From: Clostridia bacterium
Lineage (GTDB): Bacteria; Bacillota; Clostridia; CAKSNL01; HGM11501
Assembly (NCBI GenBank): GCA_017390225.1
Contig: JAFPCL010000097.1
Coordinates: 1-9,535, forward strand
Length of the DNA: 9,535 nt
Reading direction: 5' to 3'
How positions within the stretch are numbered: position 1 is the first letter of the stretch; each line of letters begins with the position of its first letter. Below, one piece after another: positions 1 through 6,450 of the stretch. The notes below the pieces were generated by a model. That model ran no database searches. It was not told the DNA's origin and was given only the letters and a program-made list of their open reading frames with translations. The position numbers and the translations under genes are program-made.

Positions 1-118
1 ATTCCCATTGTCCTGTAAACACAATTGTAGAAATATTAACATCATTCGTAATTCTATCTAAGAATACTCCTCCGATAGTTTCAACAATTTCCAACTCCAA
101 ATCGCAAATTACCTTTGC
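1..118 (-). other. AT-rich left-edge segment with a protein-like minus-strand open frame
   Basis: Base composition changes visibly near 113-119: left of it the DNA is AT-rich, right of it it matches the GC-richer chromosomal genes. On the minus strand a frame is open from 133 down to the window edge (stop complement at 134-136), with no ATG. It reads KVICDLELEIVETIGG, then VFLDRITNDVNISTIVF and GQWE, which has the acidic and hydrophobic alternation of real protein. The plus frame over the same bases is rich in Ser, Thr and Pro, as antisense readings often are. It may be a fragment of an unrelated minus-strand gene joined here by rearrangement or by assembly. Not recognised. Confidence 0.25.
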
Positions 119-335
119 CCGAAATGCCGGTTGTCATATCTACACCGAAAAGCCGGCGGTGGTGTATGCCAATAAAAAATTTATCTTTATGCATACGGCA
201 GAGGAGAGCACCTATCAGGTGTCTGTGCCTGAAAACAAACGGCTTTTCGACGTGTGGAACGAAAAAGAAGTGACAGAAAGCATTTTCTGCCGCAAGGGCG
301 AAAGCTTTTTATGGGAATTGGAGGATAAAAAATGA
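3..335 (+). CDS. C-terminal fragment of a probable glycoside-hydrolase-like protein (partial, 5' end outside window)
   Basis: The frame is open from the left edge to the TGA at 333-335. From about position 117 the translation reads FARNAGCHIYTEKPAVVYAN, continues with FMHTAEESTYQVSVPENKRL and ends WELEDKK. This alternation of beta-strands, with an 'AGCHIY' turn and a 'VPENKRLFDVWNEK' segment, resembles the C-terminal all-beta domain found after the catalytic barrel in several clostridial glycoside hydrolases; the catalytic part is not in the window. The stop overlaps the next start (ATGA at 332-335), so it is probably translationally coupled to the deformylase homologue. Residues before about 37 (positions 3-113) are Ser/Thr/Pro-rich, AT-rich and unlike the rest, and may not belong to this gene. 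The family call is by resemblance only. Confidence 0.45.
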   Translation, partial: SHCPVNTIVEILTSFVILSKNTPPIVSTISNSKSQITFARNAGCHIYTEKPAVVYANKKFIFMHTAEESTYQVSVPENKRLFDVWNEKEVTESIFCRKGESFLWELEDKK

Positions 336-745
336 TACGAGAGCTGATGCACGATCCTATTTTTCTGGCACAAAAGGCGGAAGCCGCCACAGAAGCGGAT
401 GCCTCGGTTGCCGCAGACCTTTTAGACACGCTCACCGCCCACAAAGAAGCCTGCGTGGGCATGGCGGCAAATATGATCGGCGAGAAAAAGAAGATTATCT
501 GTTTTTTATCCGAAAACGGCTACATGACCATGCTGAACCCCGAGATTATCAAAAGCGAAGGGGTGTATTTCACCGAAGAAGGTTGCCTTTCTCTGTTGGG
601 CGGCCCTCGAAAAACCAAAAGATTCAAAAAGATTAAGGTGCGCTATCAGACATTGGATATGAAAATGCGCATCCAAAGCTTTGAAGGCTACACAGCGCAG
701 ATTATTCAGCATGAAGTCGACCATCTGCATGGCATTTTGATTTGA
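332..745 (+). CDS. def: Short peptide deformylase homologue (137 aa)
   Basis: Peptide deformylases remove the N-formyl group from nascent proteins with a metal (usually Fe2+) held by one Cys and two His. All three ligands are visible: Cys85 in EEGCLS (motif II) and His127/His131 in QHEVDH (motif III), with the general base Glu128. Motif I, normally G-x-G-L-A-A-x-Q, reads GMAANMIG at 43-50, so the oxyanion-stabilising Gln is a Met. At 137 aa it is shorter than the usual 150-180 aa enzymes, mostly through a short N-terminus and a protein ending right after the HEVDH helix. The start is supported by GGAGG at 320-324 and by the ATGA overlap with the upstream stop. It belongs to a compact deformylase-like branch seen in Clostridia; whether it is the main cellular enzyme or an accessory one cannot be told here. 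Confidence 0.85.
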   Translation: MIRELMHDPIFLAQKAEAATEADASVAADLLDTLTAHKEACVGMAANMIGEKKKIICFLSENGYMTMLNPEIIKSEGVYFTEEGCLSLLGGPRKTKRFKKIKVRYQTLDMKMRIQSFEGYTAQIIQHEVDHLHGILI

Positions 746-793
746 GAGTCTGCCGAAAGTGTGAGAACCGAAGAAAATAAAGGAGTTTAAACC

Positions 794-2224
794 ATGAAAA
801 AACTATTTATATTGGTTATGCTGATATGTATGTGTGCTATCAGCGGATATGCCGCAAATCCTGCGGATGAAGTTGTGCTTCAAATCAACAATCCCATGAT
901 GCAAGTGGGGGTGGAAGAGGCAGAGATCGACCCCGGCAGAGGCACAGCCCCTGTCATTCAGGAGGGAAGAACCTTAGTGCCGATTCGGGCCATCATCGAA
1001 GCCTTTGGCGGCACGGTGGGCTGGGAGGAAGAAACCCAAACGGTGCTGCTTTCTTGCGAAAACGACACCATTCGCCTTACGATTCAATCGAATATCGCCT
1101 ATATCAATGATACGGCGCATACCTTGGATGTTGCACCGCAGATTATCAGCGGAAGAACGATGCTTCCCATTCGCTTTGTAGCAGAAGGTTTTTCTTTGGA
1201 CGTGGCGTGGAATGCGGATTTTTCCTGCATTGCAATCGCCAAGGGGAAAACAGCAAGTGAAGTTGAGATTCCCGATGCATGGAAAACCGATGGCTTTTTA
1301 AAAGTGCATTTTATCGATGTGGGGCAAGGCGATGCCGTGTTTTTGGAGCTTCCCAACCGTGAAACCATGCTGATTGATGCCGGCGAAAAGGAGAATGTCG
1401 TCAATCGCTATATTTCGGACTTGGGCTACAGCCATATTCATTATGTGATTGCCACCCATCCGGACAGCGACCATATCGGCGGCATGGCACAGGTTTTAAA
1501 CAGCTTTTCCGTCGGTGCGTTTTATATGCCCGAAAAAGAGCATACGACGAAAACCTTTGAAAATATGCTGGATGCCGTAGCGAGTAACGGTTGCAAGGCA
1601 ATCTATGCAGTCGCGGGAAAAACCATACTGAAAACCCACAATTTCTCCATGACATTTGTATCCCCCACGAAAGCATACAAAGATAACAATAATGCTTCTG
1701 CCGTGATTTGGCTTGGCTATAAAGACAACTCGTTCCTGTTTACGGGGGATGCCGAAAAAGAAGCAGAGCAGGATCTGTTGGCTTCGGGGGCGCAGGTTGC
1801 CGCCGATGTGCTAAAGGTTGGCCACCACGGAAGCGACTCTTCCACCACGGAAGCCTTTTTAAAGAGTGTGAATCCTCAATATGCCGTCATCTGCGTGGGC
1901 GAAGGCAATTCCTACGGGCATCCGACAGAAAAAACCCTTGCGCTTTTATCTGAAAATCAAGTGGAGATAAAAAGAACGGATATGTCCGGTAATATCATAT
2001 TCACCTGTGACGGCACGGCTTACATAGTGCGGGAGATGAAATCTGCCGCACAGCCCCATGCCCCGCCGGTGCAAGCGGAAAGCACGGTTGTCTATATCAC
2101 GGAAACGGGCAAAAAATACCATGCGGAAGGATGCTCGTATCTGAAAAGCAGTATAAAAACCACGGTGGAGGCGGCAAAAAGCATGGGACTTACGCCCTGC
2201 TCCCGTTGCCTGCCGGCGGCGTAA
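794..2224 (+). CDS. Secreted ComEC/Rec2-like metallo-beta-lactamase-fold protein with copper-amine-oxidase-N-like domain
   Basis: A 476-aa protein in three parts. Residues 1-20 are a signal peptide (MKK, hydrophobic core, cut likely near GYA-AN). Residues about 30-150 form a copper-amine-oxidase-N-like domain, marked by the paired motifs GRTLVPIRAIIEAFGG (58-73) and GRTMLPIRFVAEGF (120-133), usually a cell-surface module. Residues about 168-412 are a metallo-beta-lactamase fold of the ComEC/Rec2 type: FIDVGQGDA (173-181), metal motif THPDSDH (221-227), TGDAE (317-321), VGHHGS (342-347) and SYGHP (373-377). The tail (432-474) holds His443, Cys447, Cys469 and Cys472 in a YHAEGC...TPCSRC pattern, a probable small metal-binding domain. 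Family knowledge points to an extracellular hydrolase, perhaps on nucleic acid or phosphodiesters; substrate unknown. A ribosome site AAAGGAG (779-785) precedes the ATG. No ComEC membrane channel part is present. Confidence 0.85.
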   Translation: MKKLFILVMLICMCAISGYAANPADEVVLQINNPMMQVGVEEAEIDPGRGTAPVIQEGRTLVPIRAIIEAFGGTVGWEEETQTVLLSCENDTIRLTIQSNIAYINDTAHTLDVAPQIISGRTMLPIRFVAEGFSLDVAWNADFSCIAIAKGKTASEVEIPDAWKTDGFLKVHFIDVGQGDAVFLELPNRETMLIDAGEKENVVNRYISDLGYSHIHYVIATHPDSDHIGGMAQVLNSFSVGAFYMPEKEHTTKTFENMLDAVASNGCKAIYAVAGKTILKTHNFSMTFVSPTKAYKDNNNASAVIWLGYKDNSFLFTGDAEKEAEQDLLASGAQVAADVLKVGHHGSDSSTTEAFLKSVNPQYAVICVGEGNSYGHPTEKTLALLSENQVEIKRTDMSGNIIFTCDGTAYIVREMKSAAQPHAPPVQAESTVVYITETGKKYHAEGCSYLKSSIKTTVEAAKSMGLTPCSRCLPAA

Positions 2225-2238
2225 AAGAGGTAAGCGTT

Positions 2239-2640
2239 ATGGTTGAAGTTGTAGCCGCACTCATTTGGGAAGGAGACAAATTCATGATTTGTCAGCGCCC
2301 CAAGCATAAAAAAAGAGCCCTACTGTGGGAGTTTGTCGGCGGAAAAGTAGAATCGGGGGAAACCAAGGAGGAAGCCTTAGTTCGCGAGTGCAGGGAAGAG
2401 CTGGATGTGCTTTTATCCGTGGGGGATGTGTTTATGGAGGTTGTCCATGAATACCCTGATATCACGGTGCATCTGACGCTTTTTCATGCCGAAATTAAAG
2501 AAGGTGTTCCCAAAAAAATCGAGCATGAGGACATCCGCTGGATTACGGCAAATGAGACGGAAAAATTCGATTTTTGCCCGGCAGATACAGAAATTTTGAA
2601 GAAAATTAAAAGCATATACGGACAGGAGAATTTTTCATGA
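2239..2640 (+). CDS. NUDIX hydrolase, MutT/CTP-pyrophosphohydrolase type (133 aa)
   Basis: NUDIX enzymes cleave nucleoside diphosphates linked to another moiety; this small MutT-like type usually sanitises oxidised or non-canonical (d)NTPs in the cytoplasm. The NUDIX box GX5EX7REUXEEXGU is present as GGKVESGETKEEALVRECRE followed by ELDV; every acidic metal ligand is kept and only the late Gly is replaced by Asp. The N-terminus VVAALIWEGDKFMICQRP and the WEFVGGKVE segment are typical of the MutT group. The ATG at 2239 is chosen because GAGG at 2227-2230 lies 8 bases upstream and because the protein then begins at the first beta-strand; an in-frame extension back into the preceding gene would have no domain. 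It starts 14 bases after the metallo-beta-lactamase gene and its TGA overlaps the next ATG (ATGA at 2637-2640), so it is operonic. Confidence 0.9.
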   Translation: MVEVVAALIWEGDKFMICQRPKHKKRALLWEFVGGKVESGETKEEALVRECREELDVLLSVGDVFMEVVHEYPDITVHLTLFHAEIKEGVPKKIEHEDIRWITANETEKFDFCPADTEILKKIKSIYGQENFS

Positions 2641-3151
2641 AAGCCATTGTCATTTATAAATCAAAATACGGCTCTACCAAAGCCTACCGCAAAGCTTGTC
2701 TTGTGAGGCAAAAAAATACACAGATGTGAAAATTTCGGATTTGGAAAGCTATGACACGATGATCTACGGCGGCGGTTTGTATGCCGAAATGATTGCCGGC
2801 GTGTCGTTGATTACAAAAAATATACAAAAGCTGGAAGGTAAAAAAATCATTGTGTTCACCACGGGGATTACCCCCATTGATATGAGGCGCTACTATGATG
2901 ATCTTGTGATGAAGAAAAACTTCAAGGGAAATACATATGAAAAAATCAAAATGTTCAATTTCCCCGGGAAAATGATTTTGTCCGAGCTGACATTGCCCCA
3001 TCGCACGGCAATCATAGCGCTGAAAAAGCTGATGTCGGGCAAGGAAAATCCGACGGAGATGGAAAAGCTTCTTATTGAGCTCTGCGATGCCGACGGCGAT
3101 TTTTCCGACCGCGCGTGTATAGCAGAATTGGTTGCCTATGCAATGCAATAA
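2637..3151 (+). pseudogene. Flavodoxin-domain protein gene, frameshifted near the N-terminus
   Basis: Translation from the coupled ATG at 2637 gives MKAIVIYKSKYGSTKAY, the first strand and FMN-phosphate loop of a flavodoxin, but this frame stops at 2727-2729. The rest continues in another frame from about 2696: LSCEAKKYTDVKISDLESYD, then TMIYGGGLYAEMIAG (second FMN loop region) to AYAMQ at 3151. One extra T in the GCTTG at 2694-2698 would join the halves as AYRKALSCEA and give about 171 aa, near family size, although helix 1 would still seem a few residues short. These flavodoxin-domain proteins resemble the HemG-like group and carry electrons through FMN. The product is probably non-functional unless the indel is a sequencing error or is bypassed; a TTG at 2696 could start the second part but would lack the FMN loop. 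Confidence 0.8.
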
Positions 3152-3163
3152 ATACAAAATTAA

Positions 3164-3209
3164 GCCGCTGAAGCCATGATTTTTTGGCATCGGCGGCGTT
3201 TCGTTTTTA
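3164..3209 (+). terminator. Intrinsic terminator closing the def-to-flavodoxin cluster
   Basis: A 13-base-pair stem pairs 3164-3176 (GCCGCTGAAGCCA) with 3185-3197 (TGGCATCGGCGGC), with one mismatch and one G-U pair, an 8-base loop, and a T-rich tail at 3199-3209. It lies 12 bases after the flavodoxin stop and immediately before the pflB promoter, so it insulates the two units. Confidence 0.8.
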
Positions 3210-3238
3210 TTGACAAAATAAAGATAATATTATATAAT
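3210..3238 (+). promoter_or_regulatory. Sigma-A promoter of pflB-pflA
   Basis: TTGACA at 3210-3215 and TATAAT at 3233-3238 are separated by exactly 17 bases, a full consensus for housekeeping sigma in Firmicutes. The expected start is near 3245, leaving a leader of about 45 bases before the ATG at 3291. No clear operator was found in the leader. Confidence 0.85.
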
Positions 3239-3290
3239 AAAAGAGAGCAGAAATTGCTCGACCGACACCTTTAGATGGGAGGAATGCTTT

Positions 3291-5516
3291 ATGAGACATG
3301 ACAACAAAAATGGATTTAAAGAAGGTATCTGGCAAGATGAAATCAACGTGCGTGATTTCATTCAGAAGAATTATAAAGAATACAAAGGCGATGCAAGCTT
3401 TTTGAGCGGTGCCACCGAGCGCACCCGAGGGCTGATGAAAAAGGTTCAGCTTCTGTTTGCCCTGGAGCGGCAGTATGGCGGCGTGCTGGATATTGACACG
3501 GCAACCGTATCTTCCCTCACCAGTTTTTCCCCCGGTTATATCGATAAAGACAATGAAATTATCGTGGGTATGCAGACCAACCGCCCTTTAAAGCGTGCGG
3601 TCAATCCCTTCGGCGGCATCCGTATGGCGCGGCAGGCATGTGAAGCCTATGGCTATAAGCTCAGCCGCAAGATAGAAGAAGAATTCCGCTATCGTACCAC
3701 CCATAACGACGGCGTGTTCCGTGCCTATACCGACGAGATGCGTAAGGTGCGAAAATGCCACCTCATCACAGGGCTCCCCGATGCCTACGGCAGAGGGCGC
3801 ATCATCGGCGACTACCGCCGTGTTGCCCTTTACGGGGTGGACATGCTGTTGGAGGAAAAGAAAAAAGATAAGGCAAAGCTGTCCGATGGGCACTTTGATT
3901 CTGTCAATATCCGCTTGGATGAAGAGCTTTATAAGCAAATCGAGTTTTTGACCGCGCTGAAAGACATGGCGGCAATGTATGGCTTTGATATTTCCCGTCC
4001 GGCAGAAAATGCCCGTGAAGCCATCCAGTGGACGTATTTCGGTTATCTGGGCGCCATCAAAGAGCAAAACGGTGCGGCCATGTCGTTAGGTCGCGTCAGC
4101 ACATTCTTTGATATTTATATCGAGCGCGATATCGAAAACGGCACGCTCACCGAAGAGGAAGCCCAGGAGCTGATGGACGATTTCGTCATGAAGCTTCGCA
4201 TTGCCCGTCACCTGCGCACCCCGGAATACAATGAGCTCTTTGGCGGCGACCCCATGTGGATTACCGAAGCCATCGGCGGCATGGGCGAGGACGGCAGAAC
4301 GCTGGTTACGAAAAACTGCTACCGTATGCTCAACACGTTATACACCCTGGGTTCTTCTCCCGAGCCGAATCTCACGATTTTGTGGTCAACGGCGCTTCCC
4401 GAGAATTTCAAGAAGTTCTGCGCCAAAGTGTCTGCCGACACCGACTCCATCCAGTATGAAAACGACGATGTGATGCGCCCCATCTACGGGGACGACTACG
4501 CCATTGCCTGCTGTGTTTCTGCTATGAAAATCGGCAAGCAGATGCAGTTCTTCGGCGCACGGTGCAACCTGGCAAAGCTTCTTCTCATTGCCATCAACGG
4601 CGGCTACGACACCTCCGGCGGCATGCACGTCGGCCCGCAGATGGAGGTTTTGAAGAATCTCTCCTTCGATGCCGTGATGGAACGTATGGAAATCTATATG
4701 CAGTGGCTGTGCCATTTGTATGTCAATACCATGAATATCATTCACTATATGCACGATAAATACGCCTACGAGCGTTTGCAGATGTCCTTGCACGACACGA
4801 ATGTGGAGCGGTTTATGGCATTCGGTATCGCCGGTCTTTCCGTTGTGGCAGACTCTTTGAGTGCCATCAAATATGCAAGCGTTACGCCTGTTATTGATGA
4901 AAACGGATTTATTACCGAGTTTGAAACCGTGGGCGATTTCCCGAAATTCGGCAACGATGACGACCGCGTGGATTTCATTGCCAAGGATATGACCCATCGG
5001 ATGATTGCCGAGCTTCGCAAGACGAAAACCTATCGTGAGGCAATCCACACCCTGTCGGTGCTGACCATCACGTCGAACGTCATGTACGGCAAGAACACCG
5101 CCGCCACCCCCGACGGCAGAAAAGCGGCAGAGCCCTTTGCCCCCGGTGCCAACCCCATGCACAACCGTGAGGAAAACGGCGCATTGGCATCTTTAAATTC
5201 CGTAGCAAAGCTCAGCTATGACGATTGCCGCGACGGCATCTCCAACACCTTCTCCATCACCCCCGAAGCTCTCGGCAGATCGGAAGAAGAAAGAGTACAA
5301 AACCTGGTTGCCATTTTAGACGGCTATTTTGCCCAAAAGGCGCACCATATCAATATCAATGTGTTAAACAGAGAAACACTGATGAAGGCATACGAAAATC
5401 CGGAAGAGTATCCCAACCTCACCATCCGTGTTTCCGGCTATGCGGTGAATTTCAACAAGCTGTCCCGTGAACAACAGCGCGAGGTCATCAGCCGCACCTT
5501 CCATGAAGTGGTATGA
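3291..5516 (+). CDS. pflB: Formate C-acetyltransferase (pyruvate formate-lyase), glycyl radical enzyme
   Basis: Converts pyruvate and CoA to acetyl-CoA and formate in the anaerobic cytoplasm. The 741-aa protein is about the size of the E. coli enzyme (760 aa). It has the adjacent catalytic cysteines Cys407-Cys408 in IACCVSAMKIG and the glycyl radical motif RVSGYAVNFNKLSREQQ near the C-terminus, with the radical on Gly716. Other pyruvate-type PFL segments are visible, such as LTSFSPGYIDKD, GLPDAYGRGRIIGDYRR and SSPEPNLTILWS, and the adjacent Cys pair argues against a diol dehydratase or choline lyase relative. GGGAGG at 3277-3282 lies 8 bases before the ATG. Its stop overlaps the start of the activase gene, so activator and target are made together. 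Oxygen cleaves the radical form, so it implies anaerobic mixed-acid fermentation or formate supply for one-carbon metabolism. Confidence 0.97.
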   Translation: MRHDNKNGFKEGIWQDEINVRDFIQKNYKEYKGDASFLSGATERTRGLMKKVQLLFALERQYGGVLDIDTATVSSLTSFSPGYIDKDNEIIVGMQTNRPLKRAVNPFGGIRMARQACEAYGYKLSRKIEEEFRYRTTHNDGVFRAYTDEMRKVRKCHLITGLPDAYGRGRIIGDYRRVALYGVDMLLEEKKKDKAKLSDGHFDSVNIRLDEELYKQIEFLTALKDMAAMYGFDISRPAENAREAIQWTYFGYLGAIKEQNGAAMSLGRVSTFFDIYIERDIENGTLTEEEAQELMDDFVMKLRIARHLRTPEYNELFGGDPMWITEAIGGMGEDGRTLVTKNCYRMLNTLYTLGSSPEPNLTILWSTALPENFKKFCAKVSADTDSIQYENDDVMRPIYGDDYAIACCVSAMKIGKQMQFFGARCNLAKLLLIAINGGYDTSGGMHVGPQMEVLKNLSFDAVMERMEIYMQWLCHLYVNTMNIIHYMHDKYAYERLQMSLHDTNVERFMAFGIAGLSVVADSLSAIKYASVTPVIDENGFITEFETVGDFPKFGNDDDRVDFIAKDMTHRMIAELRKTKTYREAIHTLSVLTITSNVMYGKNTAATPDGRKAAEPFAPGANPMHNREENGALASLNSVAKLSYDDCRDGISNTFSITPEALGRSEEERVQNLVAILDGYFAQKAHHININVLNRETLMKAYENPEEYPNLTIRVSGYAVNFNKLSREQQREVISRTFHEVV

Positions 5517-6223
5517 TGGGAAACATTCATTCCATTCAGACCATGGGGACATTAGACGGCCCCGGTGTTCGCTTTGTAGTATTTTTGCAAGGGTGCCCGC
5601 TTCGGTGCAAGTGTTGCCATAACCCCGACACATGGGATTTTTCGGGCGGCATAGAATATACCCCCGAAGAGCTGGTGAAAAAAGCCCTGCGTTATCGGGC
5701 GTATTTCGGCGAAACCGGCGGCATCACCGCATCCGGCGGTGAGCCTTTGTGCCAAGCGGCCTTTGTTGAAAAGCTTTTTTCTCTGTGCCATGAAGAAAAA
5801 CTCAACACCTGCCTCGATACATCGGGGCAGGTGTTAACGGAAGAAATAAAAAAGCTTTTGGCTGTGACCGATCGGGTGCTTTTGGATATCAAATACACAG
5901 AAGATGAGTTGTACCGTGCCCATGTGGGCTGTTCGATGGAAATGCCGATGGCGTTTTTGGACTATCTGCAAGAAATCAAGATGCCCACGACCTTGCGGCA
6001 GGTCATCATCCCCGGTATCAACGATGGGGAAGAGCAGATAGAGAAGTTGAAAGAAATTGCCGTTGCACACCCGTGCGTAGATAAAATCGAGTTGCTTCCG
6101 TTCCGCAAAATCTGCCAAACGAAATACGATCAAATGGGGATCGCGTTTCCCTTCGGGCATATTCCGGAACCCACAAGAGAGAATATGGCAAAGCTGGAGG
6201 CTATTATCGAAGCATATCTGTAA
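5513..6223 (+). CDS. pflA: Pyruvate formate-lyase activating enzyme (radical SAM)
   Basis: Uses a [4Fe-4S] cluster and S-adenosylmethionine to abstract hydrogen from Gly716 of the lyase. The 236-aa protein carries the radical-SAM motif CX3CX2C as Cys28, Cys32 and Cys35 in GCPLRCKCCHNPDTW, preceded by DGPGVRFVVFLQGC, and the SAM-contact SGGEP at 74-78. It lacks the extra ferredoxin-like double cluster insert found in activases of other glycyl radical enzymes, which fits a true PFL activase. It starts at ATG 5513, overlapping the pflB stop by four bases (ATGATGG also allows 5516), so translation is coupled. No clear hairpin terminator follows; the next promoter begins 19 bases after its stop. 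Confidence 0.96.
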   Translation: MMGNIHSIQTMGTLDGPGVRFVVFLQGCPLRCKCCHNPDTWDFSGGIEYTPEELVKKALRYRAYFGETGGITASGGEPLCQAAFVEKLFSLCHEEKLNTCLDTSGQVLTEEIKKLLAVTDRVLLDIKYTEDELYRAHVGCSMEMPMAFLDYLQEIKMPTTLRQVIIPGINDGEEQIEKLKEIAVAHPCVDKIELLPFRKICQTKYDQMGIAFPFGHIPEPTRENMAKLEAIIEAYL

Positions 6224-6241
6224 AGAATTGTACGAAAATTG

Positions 6242-6270
6242 TTGACGAATGGCAATTTCTGTGGTATAAT
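6242..6270 (+). promoter_or_regulatory. Promoter of the riboswitch-exchanger unit
   Basis: TTGACG at 6242-6247 and TATAAT at 6265-6270 have a 17-base spacer. Transcription would begin around 6275-6278, right at the 5' arm of the riboswitch P1 stem, which supports both calls. Confidence 0.85.
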
Positions 6271-6274
6271 GCCC

Positions 6275-6384
6275 AAAGTAAGAGGGAGTAATTTGCGGAA
6301 AAGCTTTTCCGTCTGCGTTGTCGTCAATACATTTCTTATATAGAAATCGGCACGCAGCAATCCAAAGATTGTAATGAGACTTTT
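6275..6384 (+). promoter_or_regulatory. yybP-ykoY family manganese riboswitch
   Basis: The leader matches the Mn2+-sensing yybP-ykoY class in order and sequence. The P1 5' arm AAAGT (6275-6279) is followed by the conserved GGGAGTA (6284-6290), a perfect hairpin (6296-6311), CTGCG (6313-6317), the conserved core GTCGTCAATACA (6320-6331), a hairpin ATTTC/GAAAT (6331-6347), CGGCA (6348-6352), CGCAG (6353-6357) pairing back with CTGCG, a hairpin CAATC/GATTG (6358-6371), and GAGACTTT (6376-6383), which closes P1. In the known class Mn2+ docks the two helical legs and stabilises P1. Here ACTTT is also needed by the terminator at 6377-6417, so Mn2+ binding should allow read-through to the exchanger gene. 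Confidence 0.92.
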
Positions 6385-6417
6385 ACCGTGTTTTTATGCG
6401 GTAAAAGTCTTTTTATT
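6377..6417 (+). terminator. Riboswitch-controlled intrinsic terminator
   Basis: A perfect 12-base stem pairs AGACTTTTACCG (6377-6388) with CGGTAAAAGTCT (6399-6410), with a 10-base loop and TTTTATT after it. Its 5' arm shares 6379-6383 with the 3' side of riboswitch P1, so the two structures exclude each other: P1 acts as the antiterminator. It sits 34 bases before the exchanger ATG. Confidence 0.9.
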
Positions 6418-6450
6418 GCACATACTAAAAAGAAAAGTGAGGAAAAGAAA

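Noticed and set aside
2684..3190. Minus-strand open frame opposite the flavodoxin-domain gene
   Set aside because: The plus strand carries recognisable flavodoxin segments in both parts of the broken gene; the minus reading begins inside the terminator and has no family resemblance.
4386..5162. Long minus-strand open frame of about 258 codons inside pflB
   Set aside because: It lies wholly within a clearly conserved gene, its translation is His/Val/Gly-rich in the way antisense of this codon usage produces, and it has no domain or ribosome site.
6296..6311. Perfect 16-base palindrome CGGAAAAGCTTTTCCG as a protein operator
   Set aside because: It sits exactly where the riboswitch has a stem-loop and is better explained as that hairpin.
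6388..6450. Earlier in-frame start for the cation exchanger
   Set aside because: It would place the start within the riboswitch-controlled terminator and add charged residues (KKKSEEKK) before the first membrane helix; ATG 6451 has a proper ribosome site.
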